A stretch of 14,562 nt of DNA. It comes from an uncultured Collinsella sp. Its GTDB lineage: Bacteria; Actinomycetota; Coriobacteriia; Coriobacteriales; Coriobacteriaceae. Each line of letters begins with the position of its first letter. Positions within the stretch are counted from its first letter, which is position 1. The DNA lies in the NCBI GenBank assembly GCA_902475475.1, contig CABRZY010000029.1:1-14562 (forward strand). The letters run 5' to 3'. Of the stretch, positions 1 to 6,640 are shown piece by piece. Made by a program: the position numbers and the translations under genes. The notes below the pieces were generated by a model. That model saw only the letters and a program-made list of their open reading frames with translations. It had not been told where the DNA came from and made no database searches.

Positions 1-1
1 T

Positions 2-106
2 CAACGATATGGCACCGTGGGGACACATGTATGTCAATCCTGGTCTAACAGAGCCTTATTTTTTGGGCCTCGAAGGGTGGATTTCGCGCTTTTGGTAAAG
101 AAATGA
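2..106 (+). other. Left-edge region, no recognisable gene
   Basis: Positions 1-141 show no gene I can recognise. One frame on the plus strand is open from the window edge to a TGA at 104-106, about 34 codons. It could be the end of a gene that starts outside the window, but it has no motif I can name and its third-position base use is not clearly coding. It may equally be intergenic sequence downstream of pyk. Confidence 0.15.
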
Positions 107-140
107 GTGCGTGTTTTGCCGTGCGGCGGCATTGGCACAG

Positions 141-177
141 AAAAAGGGCCCGGAAGGCGAAGCCTTCCGGGCCCTTT
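141..177 (-). terminator. Intrinsic terminator of pyk
   Basis: A perfect 16-bp inverted repeat (143-158 with 162-177) has a three-base loop and a GC-rich core. Read on the minus strand it is followed by a run of T (complement of 141-145). It lies about 30 bases beyond the pyk stop codon and is oriented to end pyk transcription. The stem is nearly symmetric, with A runs on one side and T runs on the other, so it may also stop transcription arriving from the left. Confidence 0.9.
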
Positions 178-205
178 GCAATGCAAATCTGCTTGCAAGT
201 ACGAT

Positions 206-1666
206 TTAGCGCACCTGAGCGACGTATGCGACGTTGGTCGAGGAGACCTTTTCCTCGAGCTGGACGCTCATGCGGGGATCGCCGGCGGTAGCGACGGTCA
301 GATCGCCGGCCTCGACGTAGCCGAGCTCCTTAGCGGTCTCGATCGCCTTGACGATCGTGCCGTTGACGGTGCCCTGGGTAATCTCGGCCTGATGCGGGAT
401 AACGCCCCAGTACATGATCATCTGCTGGACGGCCCACTCGTGGCGGGAGAACGCGCAGATCGGCATGTTGGGACGGAAGTGCGAGATCAGGCGAGCGGTA
501 CGACCGGTGGTCGTCGGCACGGTGATGCACTTGGCGCCAACGGTGGTAGCCATGTTCACAGCGGACATACCCACAACGTTGTTGACGACGCGGGTGCCAT
601 GAGCGTCAGCCGGAACCTCGAGTGGAGCGTGAGCCGGGAGGTACTTCTCGGTCTCGAGAGCAATGCTGGCCTGCATCTTGACGGCCTCGACCGGGTACTT
701 ACCGGCAGCGGACTCGCCAGAGAGCATAACGGCGTCGGTGCCGTCGTAAATGGCGTTAGCAACGTCGGCAACCTCGGCGCGCGTCGGGCGCGGGTTCTGC
801 TGCATGGAGTCGAGCATCTGCGTAGCGGTGATAACGGGCTTGTAGGCCGCGTTGCACTTAGCGATGATCTCCTTTTGGATGTGCGGAACGAGCTCGGGCT
901 TGATCTCGATGCCCAGGTCGCCACGGGCGACCATGATGCCGTCGGAAGCCTCGAGGATCTCGTCGAAGTTCTCGACGCCCAGGGCGCACTCGATCTTCGG
1001 GAAGATTGTCACGTGCTCGCCACCGTTCTCGCGGCAAAGCTTGCGAATGCCGCGGACGGACTCGCCGTCACGGATGAAGGAAGCGGCGATGTAGTCGATG
1101 TTCTCGGTCAGGCCAAAGAGGATGTCCTGACGATCGCGCTCGGTGATAGCGGGCAGCGAGATGTTGACGTTGGGCATGTTGACGCCCTTGCGCTCGCCGA
1201 TCAGGCCGTCGTTCTTAACGACGCAGGTCATGTCCTGGCCGTCGACGGACTCGACCTCGAGGGCAACCAGACCATCATCGATCAGGATAAGGGAGCCCTT
1301 CTCGACCTCGGAGGGCAGAGCCAGGTAGTCGAGGGAGATGTGCTCAGAGGTGCCGTGGAAATCCTCGGACGTGGGCTGAGCGGTGACGACGATCTTATCG
1401 CCGGTCTTGACGGCAACCTTCTTGCCGTCGACCAGAAGGCCGGTGCGGACCTCGGGGCCCTTGGTGTCGAGCAGGATGCCGACGGGCAGACCGAGCTCCT
1501 TGGAAATACGACGGACGCGCTCGATGCGACCGTGGTGCTCGTCGTAGGATCCGTGCGAGAAGTTAAAACGGGCGACGTTCATGCCCGCCTTGATCATCTC
1601 GCGGATGGTCTCGTCGCTATCGCAGGCGGGACCCATGGTGCATACAATCTTGGTGCGCTTGTACAT
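206..1666 (-). CDS. pyk: Pyruvate kinase
   Basis: This gene encodes the last enzyme of glycolysis, which transfers phosphate from phosphoenolpyruvate to ADP to give pyruvate and ATP in the cytoplasm. The 486-residue protein has the normal length of a bacterial enzyme. Visible family signatures are the N-terminal RFNFSHG (R33, N35, S37), DTKGPEVRTG (67-76), and the active-site block FPKIE (K224, E226) followed by ARGDLG (D250), then ITATQML. E72 in the TKGPE motif is the residue found in K+-dependent pyruvate kinases (Lys in K+-independent ones), so K+ activation is expected. The ATG at 1666 is preceded by GGAGGT about five bases upstream, which supports this start. The C-terminal domain is complete and no extra PEP-utiliser domain is present. 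It is a single-gene unit with its own promoter and terminator, divergent from the ATPase gene. A long open frame on the opposite strand is only a shadow. Confidence 0.97.
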   Translation of the reverse strand: MYKRTKIVCTMGPACDSDETIREMIKAGMNVARFNFSHGSYDEHHGRIERVRRISKELGLPVGILLDTKGPEVRTGLLVDGKKVAVKTGDKIVVTAQPTSEDFHGTSEHISLDYLALPSEVEKGSLILIDDGLVALEVESVDGQDMTCVVKNDGLIGERKGVNMPNVNISLPAITERDRQDILFGLTENIDYIAASFIRDGESVRGIRKLCRENGGEHVTIFPKIECALGVENFDEILEASDGIMVARGDLGIEIKPELVPHIQKEIIAKCNAAYKPVITATQMLDSMQQNPRPTRAEVADVANAIYDGTDAVMLSGESAAGKYPVEAVKMQASIALETEKYLPAHAPLEVPADAHGTRVVNNVVGMSAVNMATTVGAKCITVPTTTGRTARLISHFRPNMPICAFSRHEWAVQQMIMYWGVIPHQAEITQGTVNGTIVKAIETAKELGYVEAGDLTVATAGDPRMSVQLEEKVSSTNVAYVAQVR

Positions 1667-1729
1667 TCAGACCTCCATCTGACATCGTCTTGCGCTGATA
1701 GATAAACCATAAGAAATAAAACTGAGATG

Positions 1730-1758
1730 ATTATAACGAAATGCCGACCGAATACCCC
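1730..1758 (-). promoter_or_regulatory. Promoter for pyk
   Basis: The minus strand carries a perfect TATAAT (complement of 1730-1735). This would start transcription near 1723 and leave a leader of about 57 bases before the pyk ATG. The -35 side is poor: the only TTG-like sequence is TTGGGG with a 19-base spacer, so the -35 position is uncertain. The surrounding 1700-1850 is AT-rich compared with the rest of the window. Two ATGCCGA copies at 1741-1747 and 1773-1779, about three helical turns apart, might be regulator contacts, but this is weak. Confidence 0.55.
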
Positions 1759-1959
1759 AAAAAATCGACCGTATGCCGAATTAGAAGTTCATTTTTTGCG
1801 AATAAACGGTATATGCAAAAACTTTACCAACCGTTCTAACCGCTGCTATCTGGGCGATATTTCAGTTTGATGATGCACCGAAGAAAAAACGTTTTATCAA
1901 TGTCGAACATCATACGGTCTGCATCGTTGCACTCGAGCCGTGTTTCCAATTGGAATGTT

Positions 1960-1989
1960 TTGGCTAGACGCGCCGCTTTGGGGTACCAT
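1960..1989 (+). promoter_or_regulatory. Probable promoter for the ATPase gene
   Basis: TTGGCT (1960-1965) and TACCAT (1984-1989) are separated by 18 bases, a reasonable sigma-70-type pair for a GC-rich genome. Transcription would begin near 1996, immediately before the first hairpin of the structured leader at 1999. That agreement between promoter position and RNA structure supports both calls. The match to consensus is partial, so this is an inference. Confidence 0.45.
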
Positions 1990-1998
1990 AGCCCCACT

Positions 1999-2097
1999 AT
2001 CAACTGCCGCTCAGCACGGCAGCCTTGATGAGCCCTTGCCCTTCTCCTGGGAATTATGATCGGGCATCAATCTGCTGAGTGGCCCGAATCCCAGGAG
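1999..2097 (+). ncRNA. Structured 5' leader with kissing loops that masks the ATPase ribosome-binding site
   Basis: Hairpin 1 has stem 2004-2009 with 2017-2022 (6 bp), an outer stem 1999-2003 with 2025-2029 (5 bp) and a 7-base loop CTCAGCA (2010-2016). Hairpin 2 has a 9-bp stem 2044-2052 with 2089-2097, then an inner stem 2061-2065 with 2082-2086 and a 16-base loop (2066-2081). That loop contains TGCTGAG (2073-2079), the exact complement of the loop of hairpin 1, so the two loops can kiss over 7 bp. The right arm of the 9-bp stem includes the AGGAG of the Shine-Dalgarno sequence (2093-2098), nine bases before the ATG at 2108, so the fold would block translation. The layout resembles a riboswitch or other cis-acting regulator controlling translation of a cation pump. 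It does not match the yybP-ykoY, M-box or NiCo patterns that I know. Structure was found by eye; ligand and function are unknown. Confidence 0.6.
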
Positions 2098-2107
2098 GGG
2101 ACTCTAT

Positions 2108-4789
2108 ATGCAAAAGGAATACCTGTCCGCCGCGGCGGAGGTACTCAGCGACCAAGGTGTCGATGAGAACCTCGGCCTGAGCAACGACGAGGCGTCGTCG
2201 CGCCTCGCCAAGACAGGCCCTAACAAGCTCGAGGAAGCCGAGAAGACGCCGTTGTGGAAGCGCTTCTTTGAGCAGATGGCCGACCCCATGGTTATCATGC
2301 TGATCGTTGCCGCCGTCATCAGCGCGCTCACGGGCATGGTCAAGGGCGAGGCGGACTTTGCCGATGTCGCCATCATCATGTTCGTCGTTATCGTCAACTC
2401 GGTGCTGGGCGTGGTCCAGGAGGCTAAAAGCGAGGAGGCTCTCGAGGCCCTGCAGGAGATGAGCGCGGCGCAGTCCAAGGTGCTGCGCGACGGCAAGCTC
2501 GTGCACCTGCCGAGCGCCGAGCTCGTGCCCGGTGACGTGATCATGCTCGAGGCGGGCGACTCCGTCCCGGCCGACTGCCGCGTGCTCGAGAGCGCCACGA
2601 TGAAGATCGAGGAGGCCGCCCTTACCGGCGAGTCCGTGCCTGTCGAGAAGCATGCCAACGTGATCGAGCTCGCCGCCGGCACCGACGACGTGCCGCTCGG
2701 CGACCGCAAGAACATGTGCTACATGGGCTCCACCGTGGTGTACGGCCGTGGCCGCGCCGTCGTAGTCGGTACCGGCATGAACACCGAGATGGGTAAGATC
2801 GCCGGCGCCCTGGCCGAGGCCAAGGAAGAGCTCACGCCGCTGCAGGTGAAGCTTGCCGAGCTCAGCCGCATCCTCACCATCATGGTTATCGTCATCTGCG
2901 TCGTCATCTTTGGCGTTGATATCATCCGCCACGGCGTGGGCAACGTTCTTACCGACCCGACCGCCCTGCTCGATACCTTTATGGTTGCCGTCTCGCTCGC
3001 CGTCGCTGCCATCCCCGAGGGCCTGGTCGCCGTCGTGACCATCGTGCTGTCGCTTGGCGTGACCAAGATGGCCAAGCGCCAGGCAATCATCCGCAAGCTC
3101 TCTGCCGTCGAGACTCTCGGCTGCACGCAGACCATCTGCTCCGACAAGACCGGTACCCTTACCCAAAACAAGATGACCGTCGTCAAGCACGAGCTCGCCG
3201 CGCCTAAGGAGAAGTTCCTGGCCGGCATGGCTCTGTGCTCCGATGCCCAGTGGGACGAGGAGCTGGGCGAGGCCGTGGGCGAGCCGACTGAGTGCGCGCT
3301 CGTCAACGACGCCGGCAAGGCGGGCCTCACTGGCCTGACTGCCGAGCACCCGCGCGTGGGCGAGGCCCCGTTCGACTCGGGCCGTAAGATGATGTCCGTG
3401 GTCGTCGAGACCCTGGACGGCGAGTACGAGCAGTACACCAAGGGCGCGCCCGACGTGGTGATCGGCCTGTGCACCCATATCTACGACGGCGATAAGGTTG
3501 TGCCGCTGACTGAGGAGCGTCGCGCCGAGCTCGTGGCCGCCAACAAGGCCATGGCCGACGAGGCCCTGCGCGTGCTGGCGCTGGCAAGCCGCACCTACAC
3601 CGAGGTCCCGAGCGACTGCAGCCCCGCTGCGCTCGAGCACGACCTGGTCTTCTGCGGCCTGTCCGGCATGATTGACCCTGTCCGCCCCGAGGTCGCCGAC
3701 GCCATCCGCGAGGCCCACGATGCCGGTATTCGCACCGTCATGATCACGGGCGACCACATCGACACTGCCGTGGCCATCGCCAAGCAGCTGGGCATCGTCA
3801 CCGATCGCAACCATGCCATCACCGGTGCCGATCTCGATCGCATGAGCGACGAGGAACTCGACGCGAACATCGAGGACTACGGCGTGTACGCCCGCGTCCA
3901 ACCCGAGCACAAGACACGCATCGTCGAGGCTTGGAAGTCGCGTGACCAGATCGTGGCCATGACGGGCGACGGCGTCAACGACGCCCCGTCCATCAAGCGC
4001 GCCGACATCGGCGTCGGTATGGGCATCACCGGCACCGACGTCACCAAGAACGTTGCCGACATGGTGCTTGCCGACGACAACTTCGCCACCATCATCGGTG
4101 CCTGCGAAGAGGGCCGTCGCATCTACGACAACATCCGCAAGGTCATCCAGTTCCTGCTTTCGGCCAACCTTGCCGAGGTCTTCTCGGTGTTTATCGCCAC
4201 GCTCATCGGCTTTACCATCTTCCAGCCGGTGCAGCTGCTGTGGGTGAACCTGGTTACCGACTGCTTCCCTGCGCTCGCGCTGGGCATGGAGGACGCCGAG
4301 GGCGACATCATGAAGCGCAAGCCGCGCAACGCCAAGGACGGCGTCTTTGCCGGCAATATGGGTCTGGACTGCGTGGTCCAGGGCCTAATCATCACCGTGC
4401 TGGTGCTGGCGAGCTTCTTTGTGGGCGTGTACTTTGACATGGGCTACATCCACATCGCCGATATGATCGCCGGCAATGCCGACGAGGAAGGCGTGATGAT
4501 GGCGTTCATCACGCTCAACATGGTCGAGATTTTCCACTGCTTCAATATGCGCAGCCGTCGTGCGTCGCTGTTCACCATGAAGAAGCAGAACAAGTGGCTG
4601 TGGGCTTCCGCCGCGCTGGCACTGGTGCTGACGGTGATCGTGACCGTGCAGCCGACGCTTGCCGAGATGTTCTTTGGCCCTGTGACGCTTGAGCTCAAGG
4701 GCGTTCTTGCCGCGCTGGGTCTGGCCTTCCTGATCATCCCGCTGATGGAGATCTACAAGGCGATCATGCGCGCGGTCGAGAAGGAGTAA
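2108..4789 (+). CDS. Calcium-type cation-transporting P-type ATPase
   Basis: This gene encodes an 893-residue P2-type ATPase, an integral membrane pump that probably exports Ca2+ (possibly Mn2+) using ATP. In order the protein shows an N-terminal cation-ATPase region, M1-M2 (about 57-103), the actuator motif TGES (173-176), PEGL in M4 (303-306), the phosphorylation motif DKTGT with D346, the nucleotide-binding KGAPD (K445), the hinge TGDGVNDAP (619-627), and a six-helix C-terminal membrane domain. Residues matching SERCA Ca2+ site II are kept: E304 in M4, N687 and E690 in M5 (SANLAE), and N714, T717 and D718 in M6 (NLVTD). This supports a Ca2+ pump rather than a heavy-metal pump, since there is no CPC motif and no N-terminal metal-binding domain. 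ATG 2108 has AGGAGG nine bases upstream. It appears monocistronic, and translation is likely controlled by the leader at 1999-2097. Exact substrate is inference. Confidence 0.93.
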   Translation: MQKEYLSAAAEVLSDQGVDENLGLSNDEASSRLAKTGPNKLEEAEKTPLWKRFFEQMADPMVIMLIVAAVISALTGMVKGEADFADVAIIMFVVIVNSVLGVVQEAKSEEALEALQEMSAAQSKVLRDGKLVHLPSAELVPGDVIMLEAGDSVPADCRVLESATMKIEEAALTGESVPVEKHANVIELAAGTDDVPLGDRKNMCYMGSTVVYGRGRAVVVGTGMNTEMGKIAGALAEAKEELTPLQVKLAELSRILTIMVIVICVVIFGVDIIRHGVGNVLTDPTALLDTFMVAVSLAVAAIPEGLVAVVTIVLSLGVTKMAKRQAIIRKLSAVETLGCTQTICSDKTGTLTQNKMTVVKHELAAPKEKFLAGMALCSDAQWDEELGEAVGEPTECALVNDAGKAGLTGLTAEHPRVGEAPFDSGRKMMSVVVETLDGEYEQYTKGAPDVVIGLCTHIYDGDKVVPLTEERRAELVAANKAMADEALRVLALASRTYTEVPSDCSPAALEHDLVFCGLSGMIDPVRPEVADAIREAHDAGIRTVMITGDHIDTAVAIAKQLGIVTDRNHAITGADLDRMSDEELDANIEDYGVYARVQPEHKTRIVEAWKSRDQIVAMTGDGVNDAPSIKRADIGVGMGITGTDVTKNVADMVLADDNFATIIGACEEGRRIYDNIRKVIQFLLSANLAEVFSVFIATLIGFTIFQPVQLLWVNLVTDCFPALALGMEDAEGDIMKRKPRNAKDGVFAGNMGLDCVVQGLIITVLVLASFFVGVYFDMGYIHIADMIAGNADEEGVMMAFITLNMVEIFHCFNMRSRRASLFTMKKQNKWLWASAALALVLTVIVTVQPTLAEMFFGPVTLELKGVLAALGLAFLIIPLMEIYKAIMRAVEKE

Positions 4790-4801
4790 GTTAACCTGTC
4801 C

Positions 4802-4890
4802 GGGCCCGCCCCTGCGTGTTTTCTTCTTCGCTGGTCCTCGCGCTTCGCGCTGCGGGATCGCTCAGAAGAAAACACTCCCGGGGTGGGCCC
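4802..4890. repeat. Long imperfect inverted repeat downstream of the ATPase gene
   Basis: The arms 4802-4812 and 4880-4890 pair over 11 positions with one G-U. Inside them 4816-4827 and 4864-4875 pair perfectly over 12 bp. The centre (4830-4862) can fold further around a CGCTTCGCG core. The whole element forms an 89-base hairpin starting 12 bases after the ATPase stop codon. No T run follows, so it is not a standard intrinsic terminator. It could be a REP-like or MITE-like element, an mRNA 3' stabiliser, or a Rho-independent-like stop without a T tract. Its right arm leads directly into the first 61-base direct repeat. Confidence 0.75.
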
Positions 4891-4945
4891 TACGGTATCC
4901 TTGCTGGCTTTTCTCCCGCGCGGATGAAAGAGGGCTGAGGGAAAG
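4885..4945 (+). repeat. 61-base direct repeat, copy 1
   Basis: This segment matches 5024-5084 with only three differences over 61 positions. It starts GGGCCCTACGG and ends GAGGGAAAG, and leads into the palindromic hairpin at 4951-4978. No start codon with a ribosome-binding site or convincing coding pattern is visible, so it is probably non-coding. Confidence 0.85.
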
Positions 4946-4950
4946 AAGGT

Positions 4951-4983
4951 GAGCGGCCGAGCAATTGCTCGGCCGCTCGTTTT
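4951..4983 (+). terminator. Perfect 28-base palindrome with short T run
   Basis: Positions 4951-4978 form a perfect 28-base palindrome (14-bp stem, centre CAATTG) followed by G and four Ts (4980-4983). It is a plausible intrinsic terminator for read-through from the ATPase gene or for a short transcript covering the 61-base repeat. Being perfectly symmetric it could also be a protein-binding site, and the reverse strand lacks a T run next to it. Confidence 0.6.
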
Positions 4984-5023
4984 GAATAAAGGATGTGCCC
5001 TTAGGAAACCCCTCCCGGCGGGC

Positions 5024-5084
5024 GGGCCCTGCGGTATCCTTGCTGGCTTTTCTCCCGCGCGGATGATAAAGGGCTGAGGGAAAG
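5024..5084 (+). repeat. 61-base direct repeat, copy 2
   Basis: This is the second copy of 4885-4945, 139 bases further on, with three substitutions. The sequence just before it (5012-5023) resembles the right arm of the inverted repeat at 4875-4890, so the duplicated unit probably included part of that hairpin. It again leads into a terminator hairpin (5090-5124). Confidence 0.85.
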
Positions 5085-5089
5085 TTTGT

Positions 5090-5124
5090 GAGCCGATCGA
5101 GCGTTTGCTCGACCGGCTCTTTTT
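5090..5124 (+). terminator. Intrinsic terminator after repeat copy 2
   Basis: A 13-position stem (5090-5102 with 5107-5119), with one A-C mismatch and a GTTT loop, is followed by five Ts (5120-5124). It occupies the same place after repeat copy 2 as the palindrome does after copy 1. The stem sequences differ in bases on both arms, while pairing is largely kept. Confidence 0.8.
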
Positions 5125-5161
5125 GATTTAGGGCTTTGCCCGGCCAGCTCTTTTTGATTTA
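5116..5161 (+). repeat. Short direct repeat of the terminator tail
   Basis: The 15 bases GCTCTTTTTGATTTA occur at 5116-5130 and again at 5147-5161, 31 bases apart. The second copy lacks a full hairpin before it, so it is probably a partial duplication of the terminator end. The copy falls in the spacer and -10 of the candidate rsgA promoter. Confidence 0.8.
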
Positions 5162-5165
5162 AAAT
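5136..5165 (+). promoter_or_regulatory. Probable promoter for rsgA
   Basis: TTGCCC (5136-5141) and TAAAAT (5160-5165) are 18 bases apart, the -10 differing from TATAAT by one base. Transcription would begin near 5172 and give a leader of about 30 bases before the GTG start of rsgA. It lies just after the terminator at 5090-5124, which fits a new transcription unit. Confidence 0.5.
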
Positions 5166-5203
5166 ACCTGCTCAGTTGTGATTTATGGTGCTGGGAGGCG
5201 CTT

Positions 5204-6388
5204 GTGGGCAAGGCTAAGGCTAAAGCGAAGAAAAAGACGACGGGGGCGCGGGCTAAGCGCGATCGTCGTCGGAAGCTTGCGACCGAGGCCCCCGCATCAG
5301 CCGAGGAGCTGCTGGCAAACGTGCCGGGACTCGACGCGCTGCAGGATGTTCCGGCGTTCGATGACCTGCCGGTCGATGAAGCTCAGCAGGCGGCATTTGA
5401 CGACTTTTGCGCACATGCCGAGGAGCCCGAGCAGATGCAGCTTGGCGCCGTGGTGCGCTTGGATCGCGGGTTTCCGCTGGTGGCGACTGCCGATGATGCC
5501 TTCCGCGCCGAGCATGCCGTGGGGTTTGCCAAGTCGCGCGGCGAGGACGAGGTCCTGCTGCCTGCCGTGGGCGACCGTGTGGTGGTGCGCCGCGCTCCCG
5601 GGCACGATATGGGCGTGATTGAGTGCGTGCTGCCACGCCGTACGAGCTTTGAGCGTTGGCGCGGCCGTGCCCGTGGAGAGCGCCAGGTGCTCTGCTCCAA
5701 CGTGGATAGCGTGCTAATCGTGCAGGCGCTCGGTGCCGGTGAGGTGCTGCTCGACCGCGTGGCGCGCTCGCTGGTGTTGGCGCTCGACTGCGATGCCGAG
5801 CCGGTGGTGGTGCTCACCAAAGCTGACCGCTGCGATGCCGAGGAGCTCGAGCGCGATCTGGACCGCGTGCGCCGCCTAGTGGGCCCGGACGTGCGCGTGA
5901 TCGTGACGTCTTCTGCCGAGGGCCGCGGCCTGGACGAGGTCCGTGCCTGCGTGCCTGCCGGGAGCTGCGCCATGATTCTGGGCGAGTCGGGTGCCGGCAA
6001 GTCGACGCTGCTCAATGCACTGCTGGGCCACGATACGTTGGCGACCGGCGGTGTGCGCGAACGCGACGACCAGGGCCGTCACACTACCGTCGCGCGCGTG
6101 ATGGTGGCGCTGCCGGGCGACGCCGGCGTGATCGCCGATGCCCCGGGCCTGCGCAGCCTACCGCTCGTGGGTCACGAGCGGGGTCTGGCGTGCGCCTTCC
6201 CCGAGATTGTCGAGGCATCGCACGCGTGCCGGTTTGGCGATTGCACGCATACCCATGAGCCGGGCTGCGCCGTTCGCGAGGCCGAGGACGCCGGGCAGAT
6301 CGACAGCCTGCGTCTGGAAACGTTCCAAAACCTGGCGTCATCCATGCGCGTGAGCGCTCAAATGCTCGATCCCGATGTCCATCTGTAA
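5204..6388 (+). CDS. rsgA: Ribosome small subunit-dependent GTPase RsgA
   Basis: This gene encodes a 394-residue GTPase that acts in late maturation of the 30S ribosomal subunit and binds near the decoding centre. It has the circularly permuted motif order typical of RsgA/YjeQ: G4 LTKAD (204-208), then the P-loop GESGAGKST (260-268), then G3 DAPGL (312-316). The C-terminal zinc finger is intact with C342, C347, H349 and C355. An OB-fold region precedes the GTPase domain. The GTG at 5204 has GGAGG five bases upstream and no better start is visible. The first 25 residues are rich in Lys, Arg and Ala (AKAKAKKK) and extend the protein beyond many RsgA proteins; such a basic tail may contact rRNA, which is inference. 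The gene is flanked by its own promoter and terminator and is not in an operon with its neighbours. Confidence 0.95.
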   Translation: MGKAKAKAKKKTTGARAKRDRRRKLATEAPASAEELLANVPGLDALQDVPAFDDLPVDEAQQAAFDDFCAHAEEPEQMQLGAVVRLDRGFPLVATADDAFRAEHAVGFAKSRGEDEVLLPAVGDRVVVRRAPGHDMGVIECVLPRRTSFERWRGRARGERQVLCSNVDSVLIVQALGAGEVLLDRVARSLVLALDCDAEPVVVLTKADRCDAEELERDLDRVRRLVGPDVRVIVTSSAEGRGLDEVRACVPAGSCAMILGESGAGKSTLLNALLGHDTLATGGVRERDDQGRHTTVARVMVALPGDAGVIADAPGLRSLPLVGHERGLACAFPEIVEASHACRFGDCTHTHEPGCAVREAEDAGQIDSLRLETFQNLASSMRVSAQMLDPDVHL

Positions 6389-6404
6389 TTGATTTTTCCT
6401 ATGA

Positions 6405-6440
6405 CAGCCGTCTCCCAACTGTTCGGGAGACGGCTTTTTT
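6405..6440 (+). terminator. Intrinsic terminator of rsgA
   Basis: An 11-bp GC-rich stem (6406-6416 with 6425-6435) with an eight-base loop is followed by a run of six Ts ending at 6440. It starts 17 bases after the rsgA stop codon and isolates the gene from the pilus operon. Confidence 0.93.
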
Positions 6441-6470
6441 GCTGCGGAAAAGCCTCGAAACATGCAGTTT

Positions 6471-6543
6471 GCTGACGTGCTGACCAAAACCTTGCCACGA
6501 GCTTGACGGGCTGGTCAGCTTTTGGTCAGCGATTGGTTTGACA
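6471..6543 (+). promoter_or_regulatory. Half-site array and possible -35 before the pilus operon
   Basis: Two GCTGAC sequences (6471-6476 and 6479-6484) face two GTCAGC sequences (6514-6519 and 6525-6530). The outer pair extends to a perfect 11-bp inverted repeat, GCTGACCAAAA (6479-6489) and TTTTGGTCAGC (6520-6530). A perfect TTGACA lies at 6538-6543, eight bases after the array. The -10 expected near 6561 is poor (GATTGC), so transcription may need an activator bound to the array; a repressor reading is also possible. The stretch 6541-6640 holds no gene, only a small CGGGC/GCCCG hairpin at 6604-6617. Confidence 0.4.
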
Positions 6544-6640
6544 TCGAAAACCAAGATCGCGATTGCGCCGCTTTGCGCTCTGACCGCCCAGACAATGGTG
6601 GTACGGGCATTCGCCCGGCACTGCCATGAGAGGAGCGGCC

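Noticed and set aside
107..1705. 532-codon open frame on the plus strand opposite pyk
   Set aside because: It is antisense to a clearly intact pyruvate kinase; the translation has no family features and arises from the high-GC codon pattern.
1990..2107. Known metal-ion riboswitch (yybP-ykoY, M-box or NiCo type)
   Set aside because: I could not find the conserved core sequences of these classes; the leader is short and organised around two hairpins with matching loops.
2054..3910. 618-codon open frame on the minus strand
   Set aside because: It lies opposite the ATPase gene; the His/Asp/Gly-rich translation is typical of an antisense shadow.
6503..6508. TTGACG as the -35 of the pilus operon
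   Set aside because: No acceptable -10 lies 16-18 bases downstream, where the repeated half-sites are found instead.
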